In this document: in pieces, positions 37,279-46,051 of the stretch
Numbering within the stretch: position 1 is the stretch's first letter
Layout: each line of letters begins with the position of its first letter
Origin: Caballeronia zhejiangensis
GTDB lineage: Bacteria; Pseudomonadota; Gammaproteobacteria; Burkholderiales; Burkholderiaceae
DNA length: 64,000 bases
Assembly: GCF_000698575.1 (NCBI RefSeq)
Contig: NZ_JFHD01000006.1
Location: forward strand, 124,001 to 188,000
Reading direction: 5' to 3'
Program-made: the position numbers and the translations under genes
The notes under the pieces: generated by a model
The model's input: only the letters and a program-made list of their open reading frames with translations
What the model was told of the DNA's origin: nothing
The model's database searches: none

Positions 37279-37827
37279 ATGACTCAACCCGGACTTGAGA
37301 CCGCGACTCTCGGCGGCGGATGTTTCTGGTGCACCGAAGCCTTGTTTCTCGCGGTGCAGGGCGTGGAGTCGGTCGAATCGGGCTATGCGGGCGGCAAGGT
37401 GGTGAATCCGTCGTACGAGCAGGTTTGCAGCGGTGACACCGGTCACGCGGAAGTGGTGAAGGTCGTGTTCGATCCGTCGGTCATCACGTATCGCGAAGTG
37501 CTCGAGATCTTCTTCGCGACGCACGATCCGACGCAGCTCAACCGACAAGGCAACGATGTGGGCACGCAGTATCGCTCGGCCGTTTTCACGCATTCGGACG
37601 AACAGCGCAAGACGGCGCTCGAAGTCATCGACGAGTTGCAGCGCGAGGATGTCTACGGCGGCAAGATCGTCACGCAAGTCGTGCCGCTCGACGACGATTA
37701 CTATCCCGCCGAGGCGTATCACCAGAACTACTTCGCGCAGCATCCGAATCAGGGTTATTGCGCGGCGGTCGTCGGGCCGAAGGTCGCGAAGTTTCGCAAG
37801 AAGTTCGTGCATCGCCTGAAGGCGTGA
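37279..37827 (+). CDS. msrA: Peptide-methionine (S)-S-oxide reductase MsrA
   Basis: 182-residue repair enzyme reducing methionine-S-sulfoxide in proteins. The active-site block GGCFWCTEALF carries the catalytic Cys, and FFATHDPTQLNRQGNDVGTQYRS is the second signature. The C-terminal part (YHQNYFAQHPNQGYC) has a likely resolving Cys. A GAGGAG box stands 8 nt before the ATG. It is a stand-alone gene. Confidence 0.97.
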   Translation: MTQPGLETATLGGGCFWCTEALFLAVQGVESVESGYAGGKVVNPSYEQVCSGDTGHAEVVKVVFDPSVITYREVLEIFFATHDPTQLNRQGNDVGTQYRSAVFTHSDEQRKTALEVIDELQREDVYGGKIVTQVVPLDDDYYPAEAYHQNYFAQHPNQGYCAAVVGPKVAKFRKKFVHRLKA

Positions 37828-37841
37828 TGCGCGTCTAGCCG

Positions 37842-38951
37842 CTAGTCGATCCGCGCGCGCTCGCATGCCTGCGCGATGCCGCGCGCGAGTTCGAAGCAGG
37901 TCAGCGGCGCGGAGCCTTCCGCCTTGTTGTTCGCCGCGATCACGACCGGCTGGCCCGCGATCGCATATCGCGCGGCCAGTTCGGCGAGCGCTTGGCGCGT
38001 GTCGAGGTCTTCGTCGACGATCTTGTCGAACGGCTCGTACTTCGCTTTCGCCTGCTCGTATTTGAAGCCGTTGTGCAGACTCCAGCGCACGATGAGCGGT
38101 CCCATTTTTTCTTCATCGAGCAGCGCCAGCGCTTTCGCCTGACGGCGCACGTCCGGCATGCGCGCATGAACGCCGATGCAATACCGCACGTTCGCGTCAC
38201 GCAATGCGCGGATAAAGCGCGGCGTTAGCATCGCGGCGTCACGGATCTCGACGGCGTAGCACGCGTCGCCTTCGAGCGGCGGCAGCGCTTGCAGAAACGC
38301 CGACAGCCGTTCGATGAAGCGCGCCGGCTCGACGATCATCGCGTCGGGCAGCGGCGAGAACTGGAACACGAGCGCGCCCGCTTTTTCGCCGAGACCGCCG
38401 ATGCACGGCGTCACGAACTCGTCGATGGCGATCTGCGCATTCAGGAACGCGGGATTTTCCGCGTCCGGCGTGCCTCGCTCGCCGCGGATGAAGGCATCGG
38501 TGACGGATGCGGGCGCTTTCACGATGAAGCGGAAATGCGCGGGCACTTGCGACGCGTGACGCGCGTAATCGGCGAGCGACAGCGGCGCGTAAAACGACCG
38601 GTCGATGGAGACGCTCTTCAGGAGCGGATGCGCGCCATAAGCGGTGAGGCCGTCGCGGGAGAGTTTGGTGTTCGAGTAGTCATCGCCATAGACGATGCCG
38701 CGCCAGCCGGGAAACGACCACGTCGATGTGCCGAGATGGATCGCGTCCGGAAGACGCTTCGCGAGGGCTTCGAGTTCGGGTTGCAAGGGCGCGGGAAGGA
38801 CGCCGCGCGGTTTGGGTTGTCTCGGCGGTTTGGCTGGTTCGATAGAAGCTGGCGCGGACTCGCCGAAAAGATCCAACTCTTGATCCGTCGTGATGGTGAC
38901 TTCGTGCTTTCGAGGTTCGGCTTCGTTGTTCACACGGTTGTGAGTGTTCAT
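37842..38951 (-). CDS. DUF72 domain protein (YecE type)
   Basis: 369-residue protein. The DUF72 core begins at ~residue 70 (HLGTSTWSFPGWRGIVYG) and has the family blocks ALVFQFSPLP, CYAVEIRDAAML and YCIGVHAR. The N-terminal ~65 residues are low-complexity and basic (KPPRQPKPRGVL). Its biochemical role is not established; the fold is a TIM barrel. The ATG at 38951 was chosen over an in-frame TTG at 38960. No convincing ribosome site was found. It converges with msrA. Confidence 0.85.
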   Translation of the reverse strand: MNTHNRVNNEAEPRKHEVTITTDQELDLFGESAPASIEPAKPPRQPKPRGVLPAPLQPELEALAKRLPDAIHLGTSTWSFPGWRGIVYGDDYSNTKLSRDGLTAYGAHPLLKSVSIDRSFYAPLSLADYARHASQVPAHFRFIVKAPASVTDAFIRGERGTPDAENPAFLNAQIAIDEFVTPCIGGLGEKAGALVFQFSPLPDAMIVEPARFIERLSAFLQALPPLEGDACYAVEIRDAAMLTPRFIRALRDANVRYCIGVHARMPDVRRQAKALALLDEEKMGPLIVRWSLHNGFKYEQAKAKYEPFDKIVDEDLDTRQALAELAARYAIAGQPVVIAANNKAEGSAPLTCFELARGIAQACERARID

Positions 38952-39060
38952 GAGTGGCAAGCCGAAATTCAGAAGAATCGATGCGACTTGAGCGACGATG
39001 CGCGAAAGAAGTCGCAGTGTAGCGGATAGAATATCCGAGTGTCCGGGCAGGGGATCCGGG

Positions 39061-39510
39061 ATGAGACAGGAGTTTGAGGTGCGAACGCGCTACGAACAGG
39101 ACGTCGTGCTCTGGGCGAAAGAGCAAGCGGCATTGCTGCGCTCGGGGCAGCTCTCGGCTCTGGACATCGAGCATATCGCGGAGGAGATCGAGGACGTGGG
39201 TAAGAGTGAACAGCGAGAACTGGTGAGTCGTCTCACTGTTTTGTTAGCCCATTTGCTCAAATGGCAGTATCAGCCAGGGTGGCGTGGCAATAGCTGGAGG
39301 CGCATGATCGCAGTGCAACGCAAGGACGTGGCTCTGGTGCTCGATGAAGCGCCCAGCTTGAAAGGCAAGTTCAGCGATTCGGAGTGGTTCGCGTTCGTAT
39401 GGGAAAAAGCGGTCGTGGCAGCCTCGAACGAAACCGGTCTGGAAGATTTCGCGGAAAGCTGTCCCTGGTCGATCGAGCAGATCATGGACGGCGAATTCTT
39501 GCCCGGATAG
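39061..39510 (+). CDS. DUF29 family protein
   Basis: 149-residue soluble protein. DUF29 hallmarks are visible: YEQDVVLWAKEQAALLRSGQ, LDIEHIAEEIEDVGKSEQREL, LLAHLLKWQYQPGWRGNSWR and the C-terminal PWSIEQIMDGEFLP. DUF29 proteins are common in cyanobacteria and scattered elsewhere; function unknown. The ATG at 39061 was chosen because the extension to 38998 has no family sequence. It lies between a divergent DUF72 gene and a convergent cfa gene, and is the likeliest mobile or accessory single gene in this stretch. Confidence 0.83.
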   Translation: MRQEFEVRTRYEQDVVLWAKEQAALLRSGQLSALDIEHIAEEIEDVGKSEQRELVSRLTVLLAHLLKWQYQPGWRGNSWRRMIAVQRKDVALVLDEAPSLKGKFSDSEWFAFVWEKAVVAASNETGLEDFAESCPWSIEQIMDGEFLPG

Positions 39511-39513
39511 TCG

Positions 39514-39549
39514 AAAAAACAGGCGCGGCACCGGCAAGCGCTGCGCCTG
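39514..39549 (-). terminator. Terminator of cfa
   Basis: Stem CAGGCGC/GCGCCTG around a 16-nt loop. On the minus strand a run of six T follows. It lies just past the cfa stop. Confidence 0.7.
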
Positions 39550-39570
39550 ATTCAAGCATCAGCCCCCGTC

Positions 39571-40785
39571 TCAGAGCGCCTTCTCATAGATATACCGCCG
39601 CGACCACGGCAGCGTCGTCGCGCTGCGTCCCGCCTTGCGGCAGATCACCTGATAGATCGACACGTCGTCGTTCTCGAACGCATACGCGCAGCCCGCGAGA
39701 TACACGCGCCAGATGCGGAAATGCTCATCGTCGACGAGCTTCTTCGCTTGTTCCGCGTTGGCCTCAAACCGCTCGGCCCAGATGTCGAGCGTGCGCGCGT
39801 AATGCCGCCGCAGGCTTTCGACGTCGATCGCCTCCAGCCCGCCTCGCTGCATGCATTCGAGCGCGAGGCTGATGTGCGGCAGCTCGCCATCCGGAAACAC
39901 ATACTTGTCGATGAACTCGCCGCCGCCGAGCGATGTCTCGCCGCTGTCGGCATCGGAAGACGTGATGCCGTGGTTCATCGCGACGCCGTCATCGACAAGC
40001 AGATCGCGAATCCTCGAGAAGTATTCCGGCAGATTCTTGCGTCCGACGTGCTCGAACATCCCGACGCTCGTGATGCGGTCGAACTGCCCCGGAATATCGC
40101 GATAGTCTTGAAGGCGAATTTCGATCCGGTCGGCGAGGCCCGCGGCTTTCACGCGCTCGGTCGCGAGCTTGAACTGATTGTCCGAAAGCGTGACGCCGAC
40201 GCAATTCGCGCCGAACTTCTGCGCCGCGCGGATCACGAGCGCGCCCCAGCCGCAGCCGATATCGAGCAGGCGCTGGCCCGGCTGCAACTGGATCTTCGTG
40301 AGAATGTGGTCGATCTTCTTCAACTGCGCGGTGTCGATGTCTTCGTCGCCATTCTCGAAGTAGGCGCAGGAATACACCATGTTCTTGTCGAGCCAGAGCT
40401 GATAAAACTCGTTCGACACATCGTAGTGGTACTGAATGGCTTTCTTGTCCGACGTCTTCGAATGATTGAAGTAGCGTCGCACGCGGGCGAGCTTGCTCGC
40501 GCTCGTCACCGTGCTTTTCGCGAGCGAGTAGCCGATGTTGATGATGTCGGACAGCTTGCCTTCGATGTCGATCTTGCCCTTCACGTAGGCTTCGCCGAGA
40601 TTGTCGAGACTCGGTTCGAGCAGGTAGGGCAGCGCGGTCGCGCTCTTTACGTGCAACGTCACCTGAGGCGCGGCGAACTGGCCGAAATCGTGCTGCTGGC
40701 CATCCCACAGCACGAGACGCGCGGGCAAATTGGCCCGCGCGCGCACTTCCTCAACCCACTGCGTCAGCTTCTTCTCCCAGAACAT
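39571..40785 (-). CDS. cfa: Cyclopropane-fatty-acyl-phospholipid synthase
   Basis: 404-residue SAM-dependent enzyme that adds a methylene across cis double bonds of membrane phospholipid acyl chains, usually at entry to stationary phase. The SAM-binding block LDIGCGWGALVIRAA is at ~residues 175-190. It is flanked by QYHYDVSNEFYQLWLDKNMVYSCAYF (lipid-binding region), spread over ~115-140, and FEHVGRKNLPEYF. The C-terminal catalytic HGITSSDADSGETSLGG region is also present. GGAG stands 8 nt before the ATG. Confidence 0.96.
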   Translation of the reverse strand: MFWEKKLTQWVEEVRARANLPARLVLWDGQQHDFGQFAAPQVTLHVKSATALPYLLEPSLDNLGEAYVKGKIDIEGKLSDIINIGYSLAKSTVTSASKLARVRRYFNHSKTSDKKAIQYHYDVSNEFYQLWLDKNMVYSCAYFENGDEDIDTAQLKKIDHILTKIQLQPGQRLLDIGCGWGALVIRAAQKFGANCVGVTLSDNQFKLATERVKAAGLADRIEIRLQDYRDIPGQFDRITSVGMFEHVGRKNLPEYFSRIRDLLVDDGVAMNHGITSSDADSGETSLGGGEFIDKYVFPDGELPHISLALECMQRGGLEAIDVESLRRHYARTLDIWAERFEANAEQAKKLVDDEHFRIWRVYLAGCAYAFENDDVSIYQVICRKAGRSATTLPWSRRYIYEKAL

Positions 40786-40886
40786 GCTTGTTTCTCCGCG
40801 CTAAAGAAAATCAAGGTGAAGGCTCGCGCCTTCATGTTCGTTGCCGTTGCGATCTCGGTTGCTGCCAATGCCCGCGTTTTATTGAT

Positions 40887-41528
40887 TTACGGCGCGAGTC
40901 TCATGATTTGCCACGGATCGCCCGCGCCGTCCCGCGTGTACACGATGCGATCGTGCAGGCGCGACGGGCGTCCCTGCCAGAATTCGACGGTGTCCGGCAC
41001 CAGACGATATCCGCCCCAGTGCGGCGGGCGCGGCGGCGCGTCGCCGTACTTCGCGATCATCTCGCGCTCGCGCGCTTCCAGCGCCTCGCGGCTTTCGAGC
41101 GGCTGACTCTGATCCGATGCCCACGCGCCGATGCGCGAGCCGAGCGGACGCGACGCGTAATACACATCGCTCTCCTCATCGCTCGTCTTTTCGACGCGGC
41201 CCTCGATGCGCACCTGACGCTCGAGCTCGATCCAGTGGAACAGCAGGCTCGCGGCCGGATTCGCGGCGAGTTCGCGGCCCTTGCGGCTATCGTAATTGGT
41301 AAAAAAAACAAATCCGCGTTCGTCGACGCCCTTGATGAGCACGATGCGCGCGGACGGACGGCCCTGGCCATCGACGGTCGCAAGCGTCATCGCATTCGGT
41401 TCGGGCAGCTTCGCATCGAGCGCCTGGGCGAACCAGGTTTGAAACTGGCTTATCGGATTCGGGTCGACGTCGGACACATCGAGCGCGCCGCGCGAATAGT
41501 TTTTGCGAAGGTCTGCGAGGGTCGTCAT
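40887..41528 (-). CDS. pdxH: Pyridoxine/pyridoxamine 5'-phosphate oxidase
   Basis: 213-residue FMN enzyme completing PLP synthesis. Blocks are [34 protein letters not shown] (FMN phosphate), [17 protein letters not shown] and the C-terminal [20 protein letters not shown]. Full family length. There is no clear ribosome site before the ATG, which follows an AT-rich run. Divergent from tcdA with a 286-nt spacer. Confidence 0.97.
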   Translation of the reverse strand: MTTLADLRKNYSRGALDVSDVDPNPISQFQTWFAQALDAKLPEPNAMTLATVDGQGRPSARIVLIKGVDERGFVFFTNYDSRKGRELAANPAASLLFHWIELERQVRIEGRVEKTSDEESDVYYASRPLGSRIGAWASDQSQPLESREALEAREREMIAKYGDAPPRPPHWGGYRLVPDTVEFWQGRPSRLHDRIVYTRDGAGDPWQIMRLAP

Positions 41529-41700
41529 TTTTTATGCAAGCGCTACAGTCGCGTCAGTATAGCCAAGGTGAAACGATCTTGCCCTGATTACCCGTGCCCG
41601 CACCGCGTGCCGGGAGCGCGGCAGTCGCGGCTATCACGTTCATGGTTTCGATAAGGCAGAATACGCAATTCGACCGCATTTTGCATGATCGAACTACCAC

Positions 41701-41755
41701 GTTCGCGAACTCGATAGCCGCCTGTAAGCGTTGCTTGACGCCGCACAACGTGCGG
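41701..41755. repeat. Two inverted repeats upstream of tcdA
   Basis: A perfect palindrome GTTCGCGAAC (41701-41710) and a 15-bp inverted repeat CCGCAC-AAC-GTGCGG (41741-41755). The second abuts TTGACG (41735-41740), which could be a -35 element for tcdA. No good -10 follows, so binding of a regulator is only suggested. Confidence 0.4.
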
Positions 41756-41814
41756 TGCATTTCGGCAGCTTTTAGTTTGCTTTCAATGCATCCGATTTCA
41801 TCCATCCGCACGAC

Positions 41815-42660
41815 ATGAACGCTTCATCGGAAACCACCGCGACGCCCAGCGCCCACGAACTCGCCGATCGCGACCGGCGCTTCGGCGGCATCGCGCGCCT
41901 CTACGGCGCGCCCGCGCTCGCCGCGTTCGAGCGGGCGCATGTCGCCGTGATCGGCATCGGCGGCGTGGGTTCGTGGGTTGCCGAAGCGCTTGCGCGCAGT
42001 GCTGTCGGCCGGCTTACGCTGATCGATCTCGATAACGTCGCCGAAAGCAACACGAATCGTCAGATTCACGCACTCGACGGCAACTACGGCAAGGCGAAAG
42101 TCACGGCGATGGCCGAGCGCATCAAACTGATCGATCCGGCGTGCGACGTGCGGCAGATCGAAGACTTCGTGGAGCCGGGCAATTTCGATGAAACGCTCGG
42201 CGGCGGTTTCGACTATGTGATCGACGCGATCGACAGCGTGCGTACGAAAACGGCGCTCATCGCGTGGTGCGTGGCGCGCAAGCAGGCGCTCATCACGGTC
42301 GGCGGCGCGGGCGGGCAGCTCGATCCGACGCGCATTCGCATCGACGATCTCGCGCTCACGATTCAGGATCCGCTGCTCTCGAAAGTGCGCGGCCAGTTGC
42401 GCAAGCTGCACGGTTTTCCGCGCGGACCGAAGGCGCGATTCAAGGTGAGCGCGGTGTATTCGGACGAGCCGCTGATCTATCCCGAAGCGCCCGCGTGCGA
42501 TATCAGCGAAGGCGCCGAACATTTCGAAACCGGCGCGAATTACGCGGGGCCGGTCGGGCTGAATTGCGCGGGCTTCGGTTCGAGCGTGTGCGTGACGGCG
42601 AGCTTCGGCTTCGCGGCGGCCGCGCATGTCTTGCGCGAATTGGCGAAGCGCGCCGCCTGA
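41815..42660 (+). CDS. tcdA: tRNA threonylcarbamoyladenosine dehydratase TcdA (CsdL)
   Basis: 281-residue E1-like enzyme that cyclises t6A37 to ct6A in ANN-decoding tRNAs using ATP. The Rossmann block GIGGVGSWVAEALARS is at ~residues 46-61, with LIDLDNVAESNTNRQIHAL (ATP-binding Arg) and GGAGGQLDPTRIRIDD after it. C-terminal GLNCAGFGSSVCVTASFG holds cysteines. A tsaE gene for t6A synthesis lies 5 kb away. Followed by a bidirectional terminator. Confidence 0.93.
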   Translation: MNASSETTATPSAHELADRDRRFGGIARLYGAPALAAFERAHVAVIGIGGVGSWVAEALARSAVGRLTLIDLDNVAESNTNRQIHALDGNYGKAKVTAMAERIKLIDPACDVRQIEDFVEPGNFDETLGGGFDYVIDAIDSVRTKTALIAWCVARKQALITVGGAGGQLDPTRIRIDDLALTIQDPLLSKVRGQLRKLHGFPRGPKARFKVSAVYSDEPLIYPEAPACDISEGAEHFETGANYAGPVGLNCAGFGSSVCVTASFGFAAAAHVLRELAKRAA

Positions 42661-42664
42661 AACG

Positions 42665-42696
42665 AAAATGGCCAGCTTCGATAGCTGGCCATTTTT
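42665..42696. terminator. Bidirectional terminator between tcdA and the thioredoxin-TPR gene
   Basis: Stem AAAATGGCCAGC/GCTGGCCATTTT with a 7-nt loop, flanked by A and T runs. It serves both convergent genes. Confidence 0.87.
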
Positions 42697-42724
42697 CATC
42701 CAAAGCGGGTCGATCGATCGACGA

Positions 42725-43573
42725 TCAGTTGATCGCCGCGCTTAACTTGCGCCGCCACTGCGAAACGAGATCCGGCTGATTCGCGGCGAGTTCGAACACC
42801 GACAGCATCGTCTTGCGGCCGACGTCGTCCATGAAGGCGCGGTCGCGCACGACAATCGCAAGCAGATGTTCGAGCGCGCCAGCGTAATCGCGGCCCGCGA
42901 TCAGCCGATTGGCCAGTGCAAAGCGCGCATCGAGATCGTCGGGATTCGCGTTCACGGCGTCGATGAGCGCGTCGGCGGGCGGCAGATCGGCGGCTGCATC
43001 GGCGGCGTCGAGCTCGGTCTTCAACGCGTTGTAGCGCGCGTCGATGCCTTGCGTCGTCTTCGGCGACAACAGCTTGTCTTCTTCCTTCGCTTCGTCGATG
43101 CGGCGTTCCGCGATCAGCCATTCGATCAGATCGAGACGCGCGTCTTCGAAACCGGGATCGAGCGCGAGCGCGGCCTTGATGGTGTCGATCGCGAGCTGGC
43201 GATCGCCCGCGGCCCACGCGCTCTGCGCGGCGCGGCGCTCTGCATCGGCGCCGGCGGGCACGAGACGGTCGATGAACTCGCGCAACTGGCCTTCCGGCAG
43301 CACGCCGATGAACTGATCGACCGGTCGTCCTTCTGCGAACGCAATGACGTGCGGAATGCTGCGCACCTGGAAATGCGCGGCGAGTTCCTGATTCTCGTCG
43401 ACGTTCACCTTGACGAGATTCCAGGCGCCCGCCGCTTCGACCTCGAGCTTCTCGAGCATCGGGCCGAGCGTCTTGCACGGGCCGCACCAGGGCGCCCAGA
43501 AATCGACGAGCACGGGCGCCAGCATCGACGCGTTGATGACATCTTTCTCGAATGTGGCGAGGGTCGTATCCAT
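42725..43573 (-). CDS. cnoX: Thioredoxin-TPR chaperone, CnoX/YbbN-like
   Basis: 282-residue cytoplasmic protein. The N-terminal thioredoxin fold has VLVDFWAPWCGPCKTLGPML at ~20-39, with an intact CGPC pair. The C-terminal tetratricopeptide-like region (~125-280) has AAQSAWAAGDRQLAIDTIKAAL and ARFALANRLIAGRDYAGALEHL. Length and layout match CnoX, a chaperone that hands clients to GroEL after oxidative stress. E. coli CnoX lacks the CxxC; this one keeps it, so reductase activity is plausible. AGGAG lies 7 nt before the ATG. Confidence 0.85.
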   Translation of the reverse strand: MDTTLATFEKDVINASMLAPVLVDFWAPWCGPCKTLGPMLEKLEVEAAGAWNLVKVNVDENQELAAHFQVRSIPHVIAFAEGRPVDQFIGVLPEGQLREFIDRLVPAGADAERRAAQSAWAAGDRQLAIDTIKAALALDPGFEDARLDLIEWLIAERRIDEAKEEDKLLSPKTTQGIDARYNALKTELDAADAAADLPPADALIDAVNANPDDLDARFALANRLIAGRDYAGALEHLLAIVVRDRAFMDDVGRKTMLSVFELAANQPDLVSQWRRKLSAAIN

Positions 43574-43641
43574 GCGTTTTCTCCTAATGCTTTCGGTCGA
43601 CCCCGATTACTTGGGGACGACACAGCCGGTTCTCAAGCGCG

Positions 43642-44541
<900 letters not shown>

Positions 44542-44721
44542 GGCGGGTTCCGGAAGGAAGATCGCGCGCCGGAATGGCGCGTGGATCAGCCGATTCTACC
44601 GGCCGATGCCGCGCGGCGCAGGCGTTGCCGCCGAGACTTTCGTTTTTTTGGTGCCGCGTGGATTTCACGCTCGCGGCTTGGCGCAACTTTCGCAACGTGA
44701 CAATCTGGATAGGGAGTCGAA

Positions 44722-44988
44722 ATGAGCAAGAACAAGCTTTTGATCGCCATCACCGCTGGCCTTTTCACGGCCACCGCCGCAACGGGCGCGTTCGCGCAGA
44801 CCTCGTCGGGCAATTCGTCGGCGGCGATGGGCAACGATACGGTCGGCGCAACCACCGATAGTTCGGCCGCCACGACGCCTAAGAAGCACAAGATGCACAA
44901 GCACACGACGAAATCGACGGCGACCAAGAAGACGCCGGCCGTCGAAACCGGCAACAACGCCAACACGGAATCGGGTCAGTCGAAGTAG
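44722..44988 (+). CDS. Small secreted Ser/Thr/Lys/His-rich protein
   Basis: 88 residues, function not recognised. A clear signal peptide (MSKNKLLIAITAGLFTATAA, cleavage likely after GAFA/QT) leads into a mature part rich in Thr, Ser, Ala and Asn, with a basic patch KKHKMHKHTTKS and no Cys. Low complexity suggests a flexible periplasmic peptide. AGGGAG stands 7-8 nt before the ATG, and a strong terminator follows, so it is a one-gene unit. Similar short proteins are common in Burkholderia. Confidence 0.78.
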   Translation: MSKNKLLIAITAGLFTATAATGAFAQTSSGNSSAAMGNDTVGATTDSSAATTPKKHKMHKHTTKSTATKKTPAVETGNNANTESGQSK

Positions 44989-45012
44989 GCGCCGTTTCGC
45001 ATCATCGCAGCG

Positions 45013-45050
45013 AAAGCGCTCGCGCCTTTCACGAGGCGCGGGCGCTTTTT
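45013..45050 (+). terminator. Terminator of the small secreted protein gene
   Basis: Fourteen-base-pair stem (one T-G pair) from AAAGCGCTCGCGCC to GGCGCGGGCGCTTT with an 8-nt loop, then a T run. It starts 24 nt after the stop codon. Confidence 0.87.
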
Positions 45051-45153
45051 GCGTGCATCGTCATGCCGCGCAGGATTTGACAAGCCTGCCGCCGCGCCCT
45101 CGGCTACACTTTACGGCTCGCCAACGACGCACATGACACAAGGAAGAGGGGCG

Positions 45154-46032
45154 ATGTCGCCAAAGGATTTGCTGATCGCATCGGTGGTCATTCTCGCGTG
45201 GGGCGTGAATTTCGTCGTCATCAAGCTAGGACTGCACGGTGTTCCGCCGATGCTGCTCGGCGCGCTGCGCTTCGCGCTCGCCGCCGTGCCCGCAATCTTC
45301 GTCAAGCGTCCGCAGATTCCGCTGCGCTGGCTCTTCGCCTACGGCCTCACCATTTCTCTCGGGCAGTTCGCGCTGCTTTTCTACGGCATGTACGTGGGCA
45401 TGCCCGCCGGTCTCGCGTCGCTCGTGCTGCAGGCGCAAGCATTCTTCACGCTCATCTTCGCGTCGATGTTCCTCGGCGAGCGCATCCGCGCGGCGAACGT
45501 CGCCGGCCTGCTGATCGCGGCGGCGGGGCTTGCGCTCATCGGCATGCGCGGCGGTCACGCGATGACCATCACCGGCTTTCTCTTCACGCTCGCCGCCGCC
45601 GCGATGTGGGCGCTCGGCAATATCGTGACGAAGCGCATGGGCAAGGTCGATCTGCTCTCGCTCGTGGTGTGGGGCAGCCTGATTCCGCCGCTGCCGTTCC
45701 TCGCGCTCTCGCTCATCTTCGAAGGCGCGGCGCGCATCGAATCCAGTCTGGCGACGATTCCGCTCATCTCGATCTTCGCGATTCTCTATCTTTCGTTCAT
45801 CGCGACGATCGTCGGTTACAGCTTGTGGGGAAAGTTGCTCGCGCGCTATCCGGCGGGAAGCGTCGCGCCGTTCTCGCTGCTCGTCCCGGTGATCGGGCTG
45901 GCGTCGGCGGCGCTGTTTCTCGGCGAGGGTTTGAATTCGGCGCAGGTAGCGGGCGCGGCGCTCGTGATGGCGGGACTCGTGGTGAACGTATTCGGCGCGC
46001 GGCTCGTTCAGCGCATTCTGCCGGCGCGCTGA
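45154..46032 (+). CDS. EamA/DMT-superfamily exporter
   Basis: 292-residue inner-membrane protein with ten predicted membrane segments in two EamA repeats (repeat 1 from LLIASVVILAWGVNFVVIKLG, repeat 2 from FLFTLAAAAMWALGNIVTKRM). Family blocks include FLGERIRAANVAGLLIAAAGLALI and the tail LGEGLNSAQVAGAALVMAGL. Relatives export amino acids or metabolites such as O-acetylserine; substrate not determinable. The ATG at 45154 (MSPKDLL) is preceded by AGAGGGG; an ATG at 45133 is a weaker option. Confidence 0.9.
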   Translation: MSPKDLLIASVVILAWGVNFVVIKLGLHGVPPMLLGALRFALAAVPAIFVKRPQIPLRWLFAYGLTISLGQFALLFYGMYVGMPAGLASLVLQAQAFFTLIFASMFLGERIRAANVAGLLIAAAGLALIGMRGGHAMTITGFLFTLAAAAMWALGNIVTKRMGKVDLLSLVVWGSLIPPLPFLALSLIFEGAARIESSLATIPLISIFAILYLSFIATIVGYSLWGKLLARYPAGSVAPFSLLVPVIGLASAALFLGEGLNSAQVAGAALVMAGLVVNVFGARLVQRILPAR

Positions 46033-46051
46033 ACGAAACCCGGCCGGATTT

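Noticed and set aside
41554..41811. 85-codon minus-strand frame in the pdxH-tcdA spacer
   Set aside because: No ribosome site, and it reads through the palindromes; probably non-coding.
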